Assembly: GCA_963693305.1 (NCBI GenBank) | Contig: OY855908.1 | Coordinates: forward strand, 20,514,493-20,578,492 | DNA length: 64,000 bases | From: Meandrina meandrites | Taxonomy: Eukaryota > Cnidaria > Anthozoa > Scleractinia > Meandrinidae | Reading direction: 5' to 3' | In this document: in pieces, positions 51,509 through 61,784 of the stretch | How the letters are laid out: the number at the start of each line of letters is the position of its first letter | How positions within the stretch are numbered: position 1 is the first letter of the stretch | Made by a program: the position numbers and the translations under genes | Notes under the pieces: generated by a model | What the model was told of the DNA's origin: nothing | The model's input: only the letters and a program-made list of their open reading frames with translations | Databases searched by the model: none

Positions 51509-53014
51509 AAGCTCCTGACGTCTGTCGCAGGGTTGCTTCGATTCAAGAATTATTTACGCCGCCAGACTGGAGAGGTAAAGAGTGGAAACTTGACGGTTGA
51601 TGAAATCGTAACAGCGACTAGAGAGGTGGTTAAAGTGGTTCAGAGACAAGCTTTCCCTAAAGAATTGGCGGTTCTTCAAAGAATCTCGCACGTGACTCCA
51701 TCTCGTACCTCCGTTCCTCAGGGAAGCAAGTTGGGTTTTGTGGGATACGTTAGTCCTCTTCGGAAGCTTAACCCGGTGATTTTTGATGGCGTCATTTGCG
51801 TCGGAGGACGTCTGGAAAGGGCCTCTATTGAACTAAGTGCTAAGCATCCCATGATTCTACCCGGCAAGCATCATGTCACCGATCTGGTCATAAGAAACTG
51901 TCATGAAAAAGAGGGTCACGTAGGTGCTGGTCAAGTGCTTGCCAGTATAAGGCAGAAATTCTGGATTCTGAGGGGGCATGTGGCTGTGCGGCGTGTAGTT
52001 GGAAAATGTCTAAAGTGTCGGTTTTGGAACGCTAGGCCGTGTGAACAGATTATGGCACCTTTACCCACTGCAAGAGTCAGCCCTGGACTTCCTCCCTTCT
52101 CCTCCGTAGGTGTGGACTACTTTGGACCGATATTGGTCAAGTCAAGACGTAGTCAAGTCAAGAGATACGGATGTGTATTTACATGCTTAGCCATTCGGGC
52201 CGTTCACATTGAGATTGCCCACGAACTCACATCTGACTCATTTATCCAAGCATTCGCAAGATTTGTCAGCAGGCGAGGTCCGCCGATCGAAGTTTTCAGC
52301 GACAACGGAACCAATTTTAAAGGTGCTGAGACTGAGATCAAGGCCGCTTTGGAGAAGTGGAATCCCGATCGTATCGACAATTGCTTAAGGAAGCGTGGGA
52401 TAAAGTGGAACTTCAATCCTCCACACGCAAGCCACGCTGGAGGTGTCTGGGAACGAATGATACGCTCGATTCGCAAGATCCTCCGTGCTCTCTTGGGATC
52501 TCAGCTCGTGGACGATGAAACTCTCCTAACCCTCATGGCGGAAGTTGAGAAGATATTAAATGATCGTCCTCTTACACCCCCGACAAGTGATTCGAACGAT
52601 CCTGAACCTCTCACTCCGAGTAAGCTGCTTCTACTACGACCGAATATATGTTTTTCTCCTGGTGAATCAGATCCCGTTAACATTTATGGGAGTAAGCGCT
52701 GGAAGCAAGCCCAGTACCTCGCGGACATCTTCTGGAAACGTTGGACGCGGGAGTATTTGCCAACGCTTCAAGTCAAGCAGAAATGGCTCCGCCCACGACC
52801 GAACCTATCTGTTGGGGACCTTGTTCTTGTTATTGGCGAGAATTCTTCACGTGGTCGCTGGCCAAAGGGAATTGTGCAAGAAGTATTTCCGGATCGCAAT
52901 GGAAACGTTCGACAAGTTACGGTTAGAACAGCGACTTCGGTCTTACGGCATGATGTTCGCAAGTTATGCCTATTGGAAGGCGTTTCAGAATTGAAGGCGG
53001 AGAGCAAGTCTTGA
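51509..53014 (+). CDS. BEL/Pao integrase part of pol, downstream of an in-frame stop
   Basis: Continues in the same frame as the upstream pol part, separated only by the TAA codon; no separate start is expected. Counting from 51533: zinc-binding H2C2 region (about residues 104-164, ending KCLKCRF), core with VGVDYFGPI (Asp195), VFSDNGTNF (Asp257) and GGVWERM (Glu307), then a C-terminal domain of the DUF5641 type (YLADIFWKRWTREYLPTLQ, LSVGDLVLV). The ~50-residue gap between the second Asp and the Glu is usual for BEL/Pao. All three catalytic residues are intact. Confidence 0.93.
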   Translation, partial: KLLTSVAGLLRFKNYLRRQTGEVKSGNLTVDEIVTATREVVKVVQRQAFPKELAVLQRISHVTPSRTSVPQGSKLGFVGYVSPLRKLNPVIFDGVICVGGRLERASIELSAKHPMILPGKHHVTDLVIRNCHEKEGHVGAGQVLASIRQKFWILRGHVAVRRVVGKCLKCRFWNARPCEQIMAPLPTARVSPGLPPFSSVGVDYFGPILVKSRRSQVKRYGCVFTCLAIRAVHIEIAHELTSDSFIQAFARFVSRRGPPIEVFSDNGTNFKGAETEIKAALEKWNPDRIDNCLRKRGIKWNFNPPHASHAGGVWERMIRSIRKILRALLGSQLVDDETLLTLMAEVEKILNDRPLTPPTSDSNDPEPLTPSKLLLLRPNICFSPGESDPVNIYGSKRWKQAQYLADIFWKRWTREYLPTLQVKQKWLRPRPNLSVGDLVLVIGENSSRGRWPKGIVQEVFPDRNGNVRQVTVRTATSVLRHDVRKLCLLEGVSELKAESKS

Positions 53015-53147
53015 CTGAACTTTGCTAAGAACACTCTAAGTAGCTTTAATTGACTTTAAGTGACTTTGGACAGTTTAAGATACTTTCTTATTAGTTTATT
53101 TTGTTTTGAAAGGCTTATTCCACTGAGTGTGCCTTTCGGGGCCGGCA

Positions 53148-53591
53148 TGTTACCGCGCTATGCGAATTTTCTATTGTTTTCGTTTCCATCGTGTGCACGA
53201 AGGTGTTTTCGCGCTATTTGTATTAATATGCATTAGCGTCGTTGAAGATTTCGTTCTTCATTCTAGTTTACGATTTCGCCGGTATAGTTTGCGTCGTTGT
53301 GAATCTGCAGAATCTGTGGCGTCGTTTTCTACAATTTGCCTTCATGCCTTGGAGTTTCACCGATAAGGTTCGTAATAGTTCTTCCGCTGACTGTAATTCA
53401 TTTGTACATTTTCTTAGGATTTTGTTGTTGTTTTTTTTGCTAGAACTGTCACGCTGGGACGGGCCCGTTTATCTTCCCGAACAGCAAGTAACTTGTGGTG
53501 TACTCCTAAATAAACGTGTAGTGTACGCTGGATAATTAGCGGCTACATATTGGTTCTTCACGTAGTGTGCGCTGGATAATTTGCGGCTACA
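53148..53591 (+). repeat. BEL/Pao right LTR, complete (444 bp)
   Basis: Starts TGTTACCGCGCT, ends GCGGCTACA. AATAAA at about 53510 is the likely polyadenylation signal. The last ~80 bp hold a degenerate tandem repeat (GCTGGATAATTAGCGGCTAC and GCTGGATAATTTGCGGCTAC). A short G-rich stretch (GGGGCCGGCA) before it may be the polypurine tract. Confidence 0.95.
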
Positions 53592-54194
53592 GTTGGGTTT
53601 ACAACCGTTAATTTCGAGCACTAAATAACAGGCACCGGCTAAATAAATATGGACCAAAAAACAGCTAATACAAACAGAACTCACAGTGTCCACAGGAACA
53701 GTGTGTAAACGCTCGGTACTTATTTCAACATTGAATTTTCCTTCAGTTGAAAAATAAAACGACACGAATTTATTCATTGAAAGTTTTACCCTGCGTGATG
53801 CTTTTGCGGTTTCGAATTTTCATTGAGAAATATCCTTACATTCAAGTTAAATTTTTGAGTACAAATTTATTTTTGTGTTTTGTGTGACTCTCAAGTATGG
53901 AAAAGAAACAGTGAATTCAGTCTTGGATGTGGCTTTTGGCCACATCCTATGCAAGCCGCACACGTCCTGATAAGGATTACGTGCAAATCCAAAACCTGCA
54001 TTTCACTTTGGGTAAATAACAAAATTAATTGTTCTATACCAAGCTGAGCAGACTGATGATTTTTATACGCCATCCAGTGTTTGAAAACCTCCTATATCGT
54101 ACAATGGTTACAATTTTACTCAGTGCTTTGATAATTATTAATCTTTGAAACTGGATTCCAATGTAGTAAAAAATATAACAACAATGTTTAAAAA

Positions 54195-54700
54195 AACCTT
54201 AGATCCTTTCAGAATTATTTGAATTACTCAGACGGACTGAAACTCTCAAACTTTACATTATTCGCTCTTTAAACGACGATCGTCTCTTCGATCGCAAAGC
54301 CGTAAAATAAAACTATTACGTCACAAAATTCAAAGCTCGATCCATTCCTTCCATTTCAGTGCGCGGTCATTTTGGAAACGTTTTCGTGAAGTCTTCGGAA
54401 ATCTTCGTAGTTTTTGCTATAGTTCGCGCTTTAAGGCTCGGAAAGGAAACCTTAGATCCTTTCAGAATTATTTGAATTACTCAGACGGACTGAAACTCTC
54501 AAACTTTACATTATTCGCTCTTTAAACGACGATCGTCTCTTCGATCGCAAAGCCGTAAAATAAAACTATTACGTCACAAAATTCAAAGCTCGATCCATTC
54601 CTTCCATTTCAGTGCGCGGTCATTTTGGAAACGTTTTCGTGAAGTCTTCGGAAATCTTCGTAGTTTTTGCTATAGTTCGCGCTTTAAGGCTCAGAAAGGA
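54195..54700 (+). repeat. Tandem duplication, 253-bp unit x2
   Basis: CTTAGATCCTTTCAGAATTA starts at 54198 and again at 54451; the copies are near-identical to their ends (CTCGGAAAGGAAA against CTCAGAAAGGAAA). Lies in the right part of the Kolobok-like element; no coding potential. Confidence 0.95.
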
Positions 54701-55027
54701 AAATTTCGCCTTAAGTTTACTTAATAATGAATTCTTCTAGCGTTTGGTTGCTTTAAAATCGCTAAAGAAAGAATGTCGAAATTTTGGTTCATTTGACCTT
54801 TAAGCTAACTTAACACACAGGTCCGCAAAGCGTGTATGTGTCTAGAGTGTTATGCATCCCCGGCCCGAGAAGTGTAAATCCTTAGAAAATTCGCGCATGA
54901 CAGACCATATTTCTAATATTACAACATTACGGCCCACAAGAAATTTGCTCACAGGAAATGTAAAATGGCATCGTTAACATCTCATGGTTTTGTTGACGAA
55001 CGAGAGATCAATATATTTCGTGATTAA

Positions 55028-55650
55028 GACGGAATCCGCCAGGACTTCGAGTAGTTGTTGGACAAAATTATGTACCAAAATTATTTACACCTTATTGCAA
55101 GCTTTTGTGTTACTGCTTCAAATATCTTATCAAAAGAAATCTTTTCTAACAACACCAAACATCGAAAACCAATCTCGAAGTTCCGCTGAATTCCACTAAA
55201 TCGCTTAAAAGACGCGAGCTTTTGCCTACATAGCTTGTGAACATTAAATTTCATTTTCTCAGACTCTCATAAGAAATTGTTGTACCAAAATTATTTACAC
55301 CTTATTGCAAACTTTTGTGTTACTGCTTCAAATATCTTATCAAAAGAAATCTTTTCTAACAACACCAAACACCGAAAACAAATTTTGAAATTTCACTGAA
55401 TTCCTCTGAATCGCTTAAAGACGATTTTACAAAATGGCTGCACGTGAGAATTTCCCTATAGCTTGTGAACTTTGAAATTCATTTTCTAAGACTCTGATAA
55501 GAAATTGTTGTTGGTGTTATCAGTGATAATTGCTTACATCTTTACCTTTTATTCAGGGTAGAAAATAGCGCAATAAGATTTAAATTATTCTGGTACTCGA
55601 TTTTTGTCCAACTTAAATAAATATTACTCGACTTCCTGGTGGATTCCGTC
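55028..55650. mobile_element. 623-bp MITE with TTAA target duplication
   Basis: Ends GACGGAATCCGCCAGGACTT and its imperfect complement ending GGATTCCGTC; inner arms also share TCGAGTA and GTTGGACAAAA. TTAA lies directly outside (55024-55027, 55651-55654). The interior is a tandem pair of a ~210-bp unit (from 55073 and 55283) of moderate identity. Confidence 0.82.
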
Positions 55651-55805
55651 TTAAACAGTCTGACTTTTCTCGCGTGTAACTGGTTCCAAAGTTGAAATTG
55701 TTGTCCCTGCACTTAATTGGATTCCTCATGTATGCACGTAGGTGCACACATATCAAGTTTTAGTATTAAAACTTTTTACAACTTTTACTGTACGCTAATA
55801 GGACA

Positions 55806-55945
55806 ATAAAATGACTTTTTGAGGGAATATTGTTTATTTGCGCCCGCGTAGTGTCATTTGCGGCCCGAGCGCGAAGCGCAAGGGCCGCAAATGACACTAC
55901 AAGGGAGCAAATAAACAATATTCCCGAAAAAAGTCATTTTATTAT
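55806..55945. repeat. Long hairpin palindrome, arms ~62 bp
   Basis: ATAAAATGACTTTTTGAGGG... pairs with ...CCCGAAAAAAGTCATTTTAT; the inner arm GTGTCATTTGCGGCCC pairs with GGGCCGCAAATGACAC; loop GAGCGCGAAGCGCAA. A few mismatches. Confidence 0.9.
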
Positions 55946-55948
55946 CAT

Positions 55949-56637
55949 TATTATCAATATACAAGGCCAAATAACATCCCTGAACATCCAGATATAAGCT
56001 TAAACTAACACATTTAATGAGCTTTACATGTTCAATAATACAAGTATTTCGCGTTGAAAATTTTGTGCTGCTACACTGAGGCCCATGTATTGTAAAGGTG
56101 TAGTTAAAAAGAGCTGCTGTGTCTCTGAAAATGAGTGGATAATAATAATTTACGAACTTACATTTTCCAGTTGAGCCTCGGCGTAAAATCCCCGCAATGC
56201 TTCAGCTAATTTAGCTCGACCCGAGAAACCCAAAATGAAGTGAACCGTTGTTTTGTTGTGTTTCGTTTCTCGTAAGACAACAAGAAGTTGCTCTCTTTAT
56301 ATCTTCCCCTTGTGCTTTTGCTTCTACATCCGAATTTTTTTAGCTACATTTTGTCCCATTCATAACAAATAGGCTTTGATTTTTCTTTTCGAACACTATT
56401 CGCTCAGCGAGAAACTGTTCGAGACTTTTTTTTACTTTAAAACTTGCTGTACGCACCTGAATGGTTTTCCCGCGTCATTAAACGTGACGGTTAATATTCA
56501 TCGGATGATGAACCGAGAACCAATCAGCTGCAGGGCCGTTAATGCATTAACGGTCCGCTAGGAGTCATTAGCGGCCCGCAAAGCGCGTCTTTTCAATAGG
56601 GCGGTTTTCAATTTGGCCGCGTATATTGATAATAATA
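55949..56637. mobile_element. Possible ~690-bp TIR element
   Basis: TTATTATCAATATACAAGGC at the left is matched by the inverted GCGTATATTGATAATAATA at the right, with GGCCAAAT/ATTTGGCC just inside. The interior is non-coding and has GCGGCCCG words related to the adjacent hairpin. The right end touches the start of the next LINE. Confidence 0.5.
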
Positions 56638-56648
56638 CATACTAATAC

Positions 56649-57619
56649 ATGTCTGACATGACAACTGTGAGGCACGGAGTCCCCCAAGGCAGCATATTAG
56701 GCCCTTTGTTGTTTATTGTCTTCATAAACGACTTGCCCTTGCATGTTAGTTCATCCGATATTGATTTGTATGCGGACGATACGACAATTACTTCGTACGC
56801 AGATTTTCGAAAGATGTCAAAGCTGCAGGACTCACTTAATATGACTGTGTCGGAGGTGGTAAGCTGGGCGTCAGCAAACAAGTTACCGCTTAATGAAAAG
56901 AAAACTAAGGTTTTGGTTGTCACGGGAAAGCGTCTTTCGAGCAAGATCGACTATGCACCAGAAGTCTCTATCGGGAGCACTAAGCTAACCAATGTCTGTA
57001 GTGCTAAATTATTAGGGCTAGAAATTGATCAGGACTTATCTTTTTCGTGGCATGTAGATAGTGTATGCAAAAAACTTTCTCAACGTATTGGTATCCCAAA
57101 GAAGATCAGGAGTATGCTTCCTCACAAGCAAAGAATATTGTACTATAATAGTATGATAAAGCCTGTATTTGATTACGTCAATGTCATTTGGACAACATGT
57201 AACAAGGATAATCTTGGCAGGGTACTGAAGCTACAAAAGGGAGCTGCGACGCCGACAGAATGGCCCCTTCTGTTCCACTATTTAACTGTCTCAAATGGCT
57301 TCCGTTTTATGAAGATGCAAAAGTGACAAGATGTGCAATTGCATACAAAAGGGTTCTAGGTTTCATGCCTTCATATCTTCAAGAAAGTCTAAGGTTAAAT
57401 AGTAGTATGCATGGTAGGCACACGAGATATTCGAACTACAATTTACTTTGCCCTTCTTTTAAAAGACAAACTGAAGGAGGAAGAACCTTTGCAGTTCTAA
57501 CTTGCCAAGCATGGAACTGCCTGCCACTTGAGCTAAGGAAAAAACCTTCACTTAACTGTTTTCGAAATAGTTTTTCCAGTTCAATTTTAAGAAAACAGCA
57601 TTTCATTGACCATTTTTAA
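56649..57619 (+). pseudogene. LINE reverse transcriptase C-terminal half, one frameshift
   Basis: VRHGVPQGSILGPLLFIVFI, then DIDLYADDTTITSY with the YADD motif intact, KLLGLEIDQDLSFSWHVD, and VFDYVNVIWTTCN. After LKLQKGAA at about 57250 the frame shifts and the conserved tail (PLFNCLKWLPFYEDAKVTRC, AWNCLPLELRKKPSLNCFRN) continues to the stop at 57617-57619. The fingers part and endonuclease are missing. Confidence 0.9.
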
Positions 57620-57905
57620 TGTAAGATTATCCTTTTTCAAATAGTTTTTAATTAGTTTTGTGATTAATAATTTCGTTTCTTATATATTACAACAACATTT
57701 TATTGACCATTTTAATTTAAGATTATCCTTTTTAGAATAGTTTTTAATTAGTTTTGTGATTAATAATTTCGTTTCTTATATATTATTGTATATCTTAGTT
57801 TTTTAATAGTTGTAAATAGGAGGGCCACAGGTTTATTGGCTTTATAGCTGTAAGTGCTACCCTCTATAAATAAAGACGTTCCTTACCTTACCTTACCTAA
57901 TACAC
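56649..57905 (+). mobile_element. 5'-truncated CR1/L2-like LINE with (TTACC)n tail
   Basis: Starts mid-RT and runs to a 3' UTR and TTACCTTACCTTACC at about 57885-57900. The 3' UTR holds a ~90-bp tandem duplication (57602-57690 and 57697-57785, TTTTAATTAGTTTTGTGATT). 5' truncation is the usual outcome of target-primed reverse transcription. It differs from the LINE at 43-46 kb in sequence and tail. Confidence 0.88.
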
Positions 57906-57973
57906 CTGTAAGAGTAATTCAGTGTAAAAGGACCTTGATGAGGCGAAAAAATTTGTTTTGATTTACTTGTTAC

Positions 57974-58044
<71 letters not shown>
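57974..58044 (+). repeat. (TAA)n microsatellite
   Basis: About 23 perfect units. Leu- or Asn-rich open frames here are repeat artefacts. Confidence 0.97.
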
Positions 58045-58612
58045 TTTGCTCTAGCAGTAGCTGGATAACGACCTGGTGCTGGCTGCTGTCCCCCAGTCAC
58101 CCTGCCGGGCGTGACACCCTCACTTGTAGCATGGGTCTCATTTACGCCGTTAACATTTCCATCTTTTTTATTCATCTCCATTAGTTTGAAGAGCAACTAT
58201 TTGACCCACTAGCTGGGGAGTTTGTATTTCAGAGTTCTCTTCTCCTAGGTGGGCTGTCAACCAAGACTAAGGAGTCCCTCCTACCCCCTGTTGTGACCCT
58301 AACATGGGTGGCTTAGGGGTTGCTGACACTTGCCAAAGGTGTCACCCCAGACTCTGGTGGGCGGGAGTGTCCATATTCCCGTAGTAGGCTAAGGTACCAA
58401 CCTGTCCTACCCCAGTGCCCCCATTGAGGTGGGCATTCCTGTTGGACTGATCCAGAGATGTGCATTGTTGGGGTCGGCAAGAATTCTTAGAAAGGTGCTG
58501 GAGAGGTAGAAAGAAGAGAAACAGCAAACAAGGGATGTTTCTTGGTTTCCCTAGGCAACTTGTTGTTGCCCGGAGCCAATGATGAAACCAGCTTCAATAG
58601 CTGTGCGAATCT

Positions 58613-58695
<83 letters not shown>
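58045..58695 (+). repeat. GC-richer segment ending in (TAA)n; possible LINE-type insert
   Basis: 58045-58612 is GC-richer than its surroundings (ACCCTGCCGGGCGTGACACC, CACTAGCTGGGGAGTTTG) and ends in a second (TAA)n run at 58613-58695. A unit bounded by (TAA)n on both sides suggests a non-LTR insertion into, or tandem with, another (TAA)n-tailed copy. No protein recognised. Confidence 0.5.
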
Positions 58696-58696
<1 letters not shown>

Positions 58697-58711
58697 GCTT
58701 TTATGCGCTAT

Positions 58712-59225
58712 TATGCGCTATCATCTACTATCATCAACTATCATTCATTTTGAGCTTGTTCAAATTCTTCGTGATACAGTCGAGGGAACAAGTGCCAGTT
58801 TTGGCAAGTCTTCGTTGAAGCACGCGAAGAGTTTCCGAATTATTTCATCCAATCAAAAACTAGCGCGAGCGCTCACGAGTACTCAGTTAGCAATCGCGCG
58901 AACAAATACGTCATGTCGCTTAGCAACTTCTGGGACGAAAACCGCGGGCTCAGTCACTTCTCAGAGAAGTGATCGCGCCATCAACTGGCACTTGTTCCCC
59001 CGACTGGATAGTCGATGATATTTTTTCCCATTTGACGACCAACCTCGTTCCCACAGGGTCCTCTCTATTTCTCTACAGAAAGGACCCTGGTTGCGGCAAG
59101 GTTGCGGCTGGTCACGACGACAAGGAAGGAAAAGGAGAGAGAGCCTGGGTACGAGGTTGTTTGACCACGCGTATTGCGTATTGCGTATGATAGTTCTAGT
59201 TCATGAAAGTTTCTCGGTCAGCTGT

Positions 59226-59258
<33 letters not shown>

Positions 59259-59460
59259 AATCAAAGGCCCGCCCCTGCCTTTGGGACATTTTTTCGAATG
59301 AACTAGCTGCTCGCGTGACTTTGCTCGGGCGCCTGCCGGTGAACTATCGTCAACTATCACAAACTTCTTTGGCCGTTTGACCATGTCAATGATAGTTGGT
59401 GATAGTTGATGATAGTTAGCAAAGAATCAACTATCATCGACTATCATGCGCCGTTTGACC
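58712..59460. repeat. Segment bounded by ATGCGC and ACTATCATC words
   Basis: Begins TTATGCGCTATCATCTACTA and ends with several ACTATCATC words in both orientations (GTGATAGTTGATGATAG, then GACTATCATGCGCCG). Subterminal short repeats in both orientations suggest a DNA transposon remnant, class unknown. A C22-A12 homopolymer junction lies at 59227-59262, and GGACCCTG / CAGGGTCC pair near 59055-59090. Confidence 0.45.
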
Positions 59461-59792
59461 AGGGCTTAACTTGAGTTTGATAACGTCTTAAATACGAAGT
59501 GCCTAGATAAGATTCATGTTGGTCTTATTTTAACCATTCAAACACATCTTAATTACATGATATTTCTTGCCTTAATTTAAGATTTAAGATCCAACAGGGT
59601 ATTTGAAAAATATACGTTATTTTGATTATCAGCGAAGATCGATCTCTTCTTTCCTTTCGGTGTAGCTGTTAACAGTCTTTCATCCATTACAAACAACGAC
59701 CCAACTTGATGGAATAACTCCTATTTTGCATTCTGCAAAATAATCGTAATAACATTTGCTAGCGGTTAGCTTTTACTGAGGGTCTCCCAGGG

Positions 59793-59900
59793 GTTTTAGG
59801 GAACAAGGGAACATGGCCAATTTCATCTAGGGAACATGGGAACATGAAACAGATTTTGGGGAACACGGGAACAAAAGGTTGTGAAAGGGGGGCAAACGAA
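59793..59900 (+). repeat. Short tandem GGGAACA-type repeat
   Basis: GGGAACAAGGGAACATGG, GGGAACATGGGAACATG and GGGAACACGGGAACAAAAGG recur within ~100 bp. Produces a Pro/Phe-rich - strand frame of no evident function. Confidence 0.7.
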
Positions 59901-59964
59901 ATCAAAATAAAAGATGTAAAAGGAGGTGATCTCGTAACATTGTGTGCACTAATGTTGCCATACA

Positions 59965-61784
59965 AGGATTTCCAGTGACCATTGAACTAGAGTATGGGTA
60001 TGAGTTATGAATTCGCTCTGGGTTGTTAGGTACTAAGCAAAATTTGTGGGAAGCAGGAACACAGTAGCGGTGTTATAGTGACCACTGACATGAATATGGC
60101 GCAAGGAATTGATCATGCTTTCTTGACTTTCTTGCCAGTACATACATACCTACATAAACTTTATTCACTTTATTTACAGTTACTGCGGCGATTTATCGTA
60201 ACAAGGTGGAGATTGTAAAAATGTGTTTGTCATTTGAAACTGAAGTCGGCAAAGCGGTGTTTTGAAAATTTTTTCAGTTGGTGACTAAACGAGTTCGAAA
60301 TAGCAAGACTTTCTCTTACTATTTTGGTTACGTCCTTTGGATGTTTACAAATAAATACTTAAAGTTTAATCGATCCAGAACTAAACGATTTTGTTTCAAA
60401 ACGTGTAAAATTTACTGTTTAGTGAACGAAGTCGGACTCTGTCGGCGATACTTAGAGAAATTATCGAGCACACCTTACGTGAAATCTCAAATCGACGAGA
60501 GCTTTTCATAAGAACTCATCGAACACATCAAATAATCGAACCGAATTTATAACGCGGTGTCATCCCGTGTAACAATCAAAGTGAAGGTTGGAATTGCGTT
60601 ACAGTAGAACAATGTGGGTGGGGTAGTGATATGAAAATGCAGGCCCATTTCACAGTTTGGTGGTTTTCATAGTTTTCAAAGAAAAATGCAGATAGAAATT
60701 TAATAGTAATCATTAATATTTTTATTGCCTCTTTAAGATCTATGGTAACCTTTATCTACTAATAAAGAAATAGAAAACATGTTCTGTGTTTATATCAAGT
60801 TTTATACAATAACCGAGATGTTGCATGCATCATGATTGGCTGATGCCTGTCATCTATTAGACTACAGACACACAGATGATGTCACTGCACGGCGTGACTT
60901 GTGCGCGTGATCAGAGTTCATAGCCCAAGTTAGTCTTCAACAAGAGAAAGTTTAGCTTAACTGCAAATCTACATAGGGGAACAATCTGTCAAATACTCTA
61001 CACCTTTCGAGGCATTTAACTGAGCTAAACAAGCTTGAAGTAGACAGTGACTGATTTGGAAAATTATTGAACGCTGTATTATAAAGTGTTTGTCTGATCC
61101 TTGAGTAGTTTGACGATGCTACAGGAAAATCCATGAATGGCAGTTGAACGCTTAACTTAAAGCTTACAGGGTTGAACATACATATGGAATAACGGTTAGT
61201 TTGTTTTATTGACATTTTAATTTTCCTTTATATTAGATATTAATCGGTTTAACAATGCCTTGTTGTTACAGAAAACTGTGTCGAAATGAAAACTATAGCT
61301 CACCAGTAGGGGCATTGCTTTAGTGATACTAAGTCTTACTGAAGTGTAGGGATGTCTTGTTATTGTATAAAACAAATAGATTCCATTTTGCTGTGTGCCA
61401 CTTTTTTGTTCTTACCACATTCTCTTTTGAGTTCTCGCTCCCAAACTTTTACAAGTGTTTCTATAACTTGAAAGAAACACGTAAAACATGTTTTCTATTT
61501 CTTTAACAAAGCACAGCGAAAAAAAAAAATTAAATCACTCATCTCAACTCAAAATCTTGTGCTAGTTCCGTGTTTCTATCGAGTCATTGAAGTATGGTTT
61601 TTAGCACCTGCTTCCTTACAGGGTGTTTTTAATAAAAAATGTTATTTCTGTTATTTTATCATTACATTGTAACAAAAATAATACAGAACAAAACTGAGAA
61701 TTAAATATTCTAAATAAAATACATGTAGCCTTCTTCTGTTGTCCTCTTACTGGTAAAATTGTTTGTTGTTCTTTGATGAAATGA
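59965..61784. other. Intergenic DNA downstream of PGAP1, no gene recognised
   Basis: AT-rich, only short frames. On the - strand, possible polyadenylation signals for PGAP1 lie at about 61205 and 60720 (TTTATT on +), neither firmly supported. Confidence 0.4.

Larger units (their letters stand above)
47929..53591 (+). mobile_element. BEL/Pao LTR retrotransposon, recent insertion with 5' internal deletion
   Basis: Bounded by TG...CA and a 5-bp duplication GTTGG at 47924-47928 and 53592-53596. Order: shortened left LTR, gag zinc knuckles, aspartic protease, RT, RNase H, integrase, right LTR; RT before RNase H before integrase with YVDD fits BEL/Pao. The left LTR stops at 48287 and joins gag directly, so the last 85 bp of that LTR, the primer-binding site and the start of gag are deleted. 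The shared 359 bp of the two LTRs differ at one position by eye. One in-frame stop (51506-51508) also interrupts pol. Confidence 0.95.
47088..54799 (+). mobile_element. Kolobok-like DNA transposon (TTAA, THAP), split by a BEL insertion
   Basis: Left end AGGTCAAATGAACCAAAATT and right end (inverted) match for 21 bases, with looser similarity for ~20 more. TTAA lies exactly outside each end (47084-47087, 54800-54803). It contains a THAP zinc-finger remnant at 47352 in its left part. Removing the nested BEL element and its duplicated GTTGG leaves ~2.0 kb, too short for a full transposase, so this is a deleted copy. Kolobok elements are known for TTAA duplications and THAP-bearing transposases; class assignment is an inference. 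Confidence 0.65.

Noticed and set aside
59759..59965. Pro/Phe-rich secreted peptide on the - strand
   Set aside because: The frame is produced by the GGGAACA tandem repeat.
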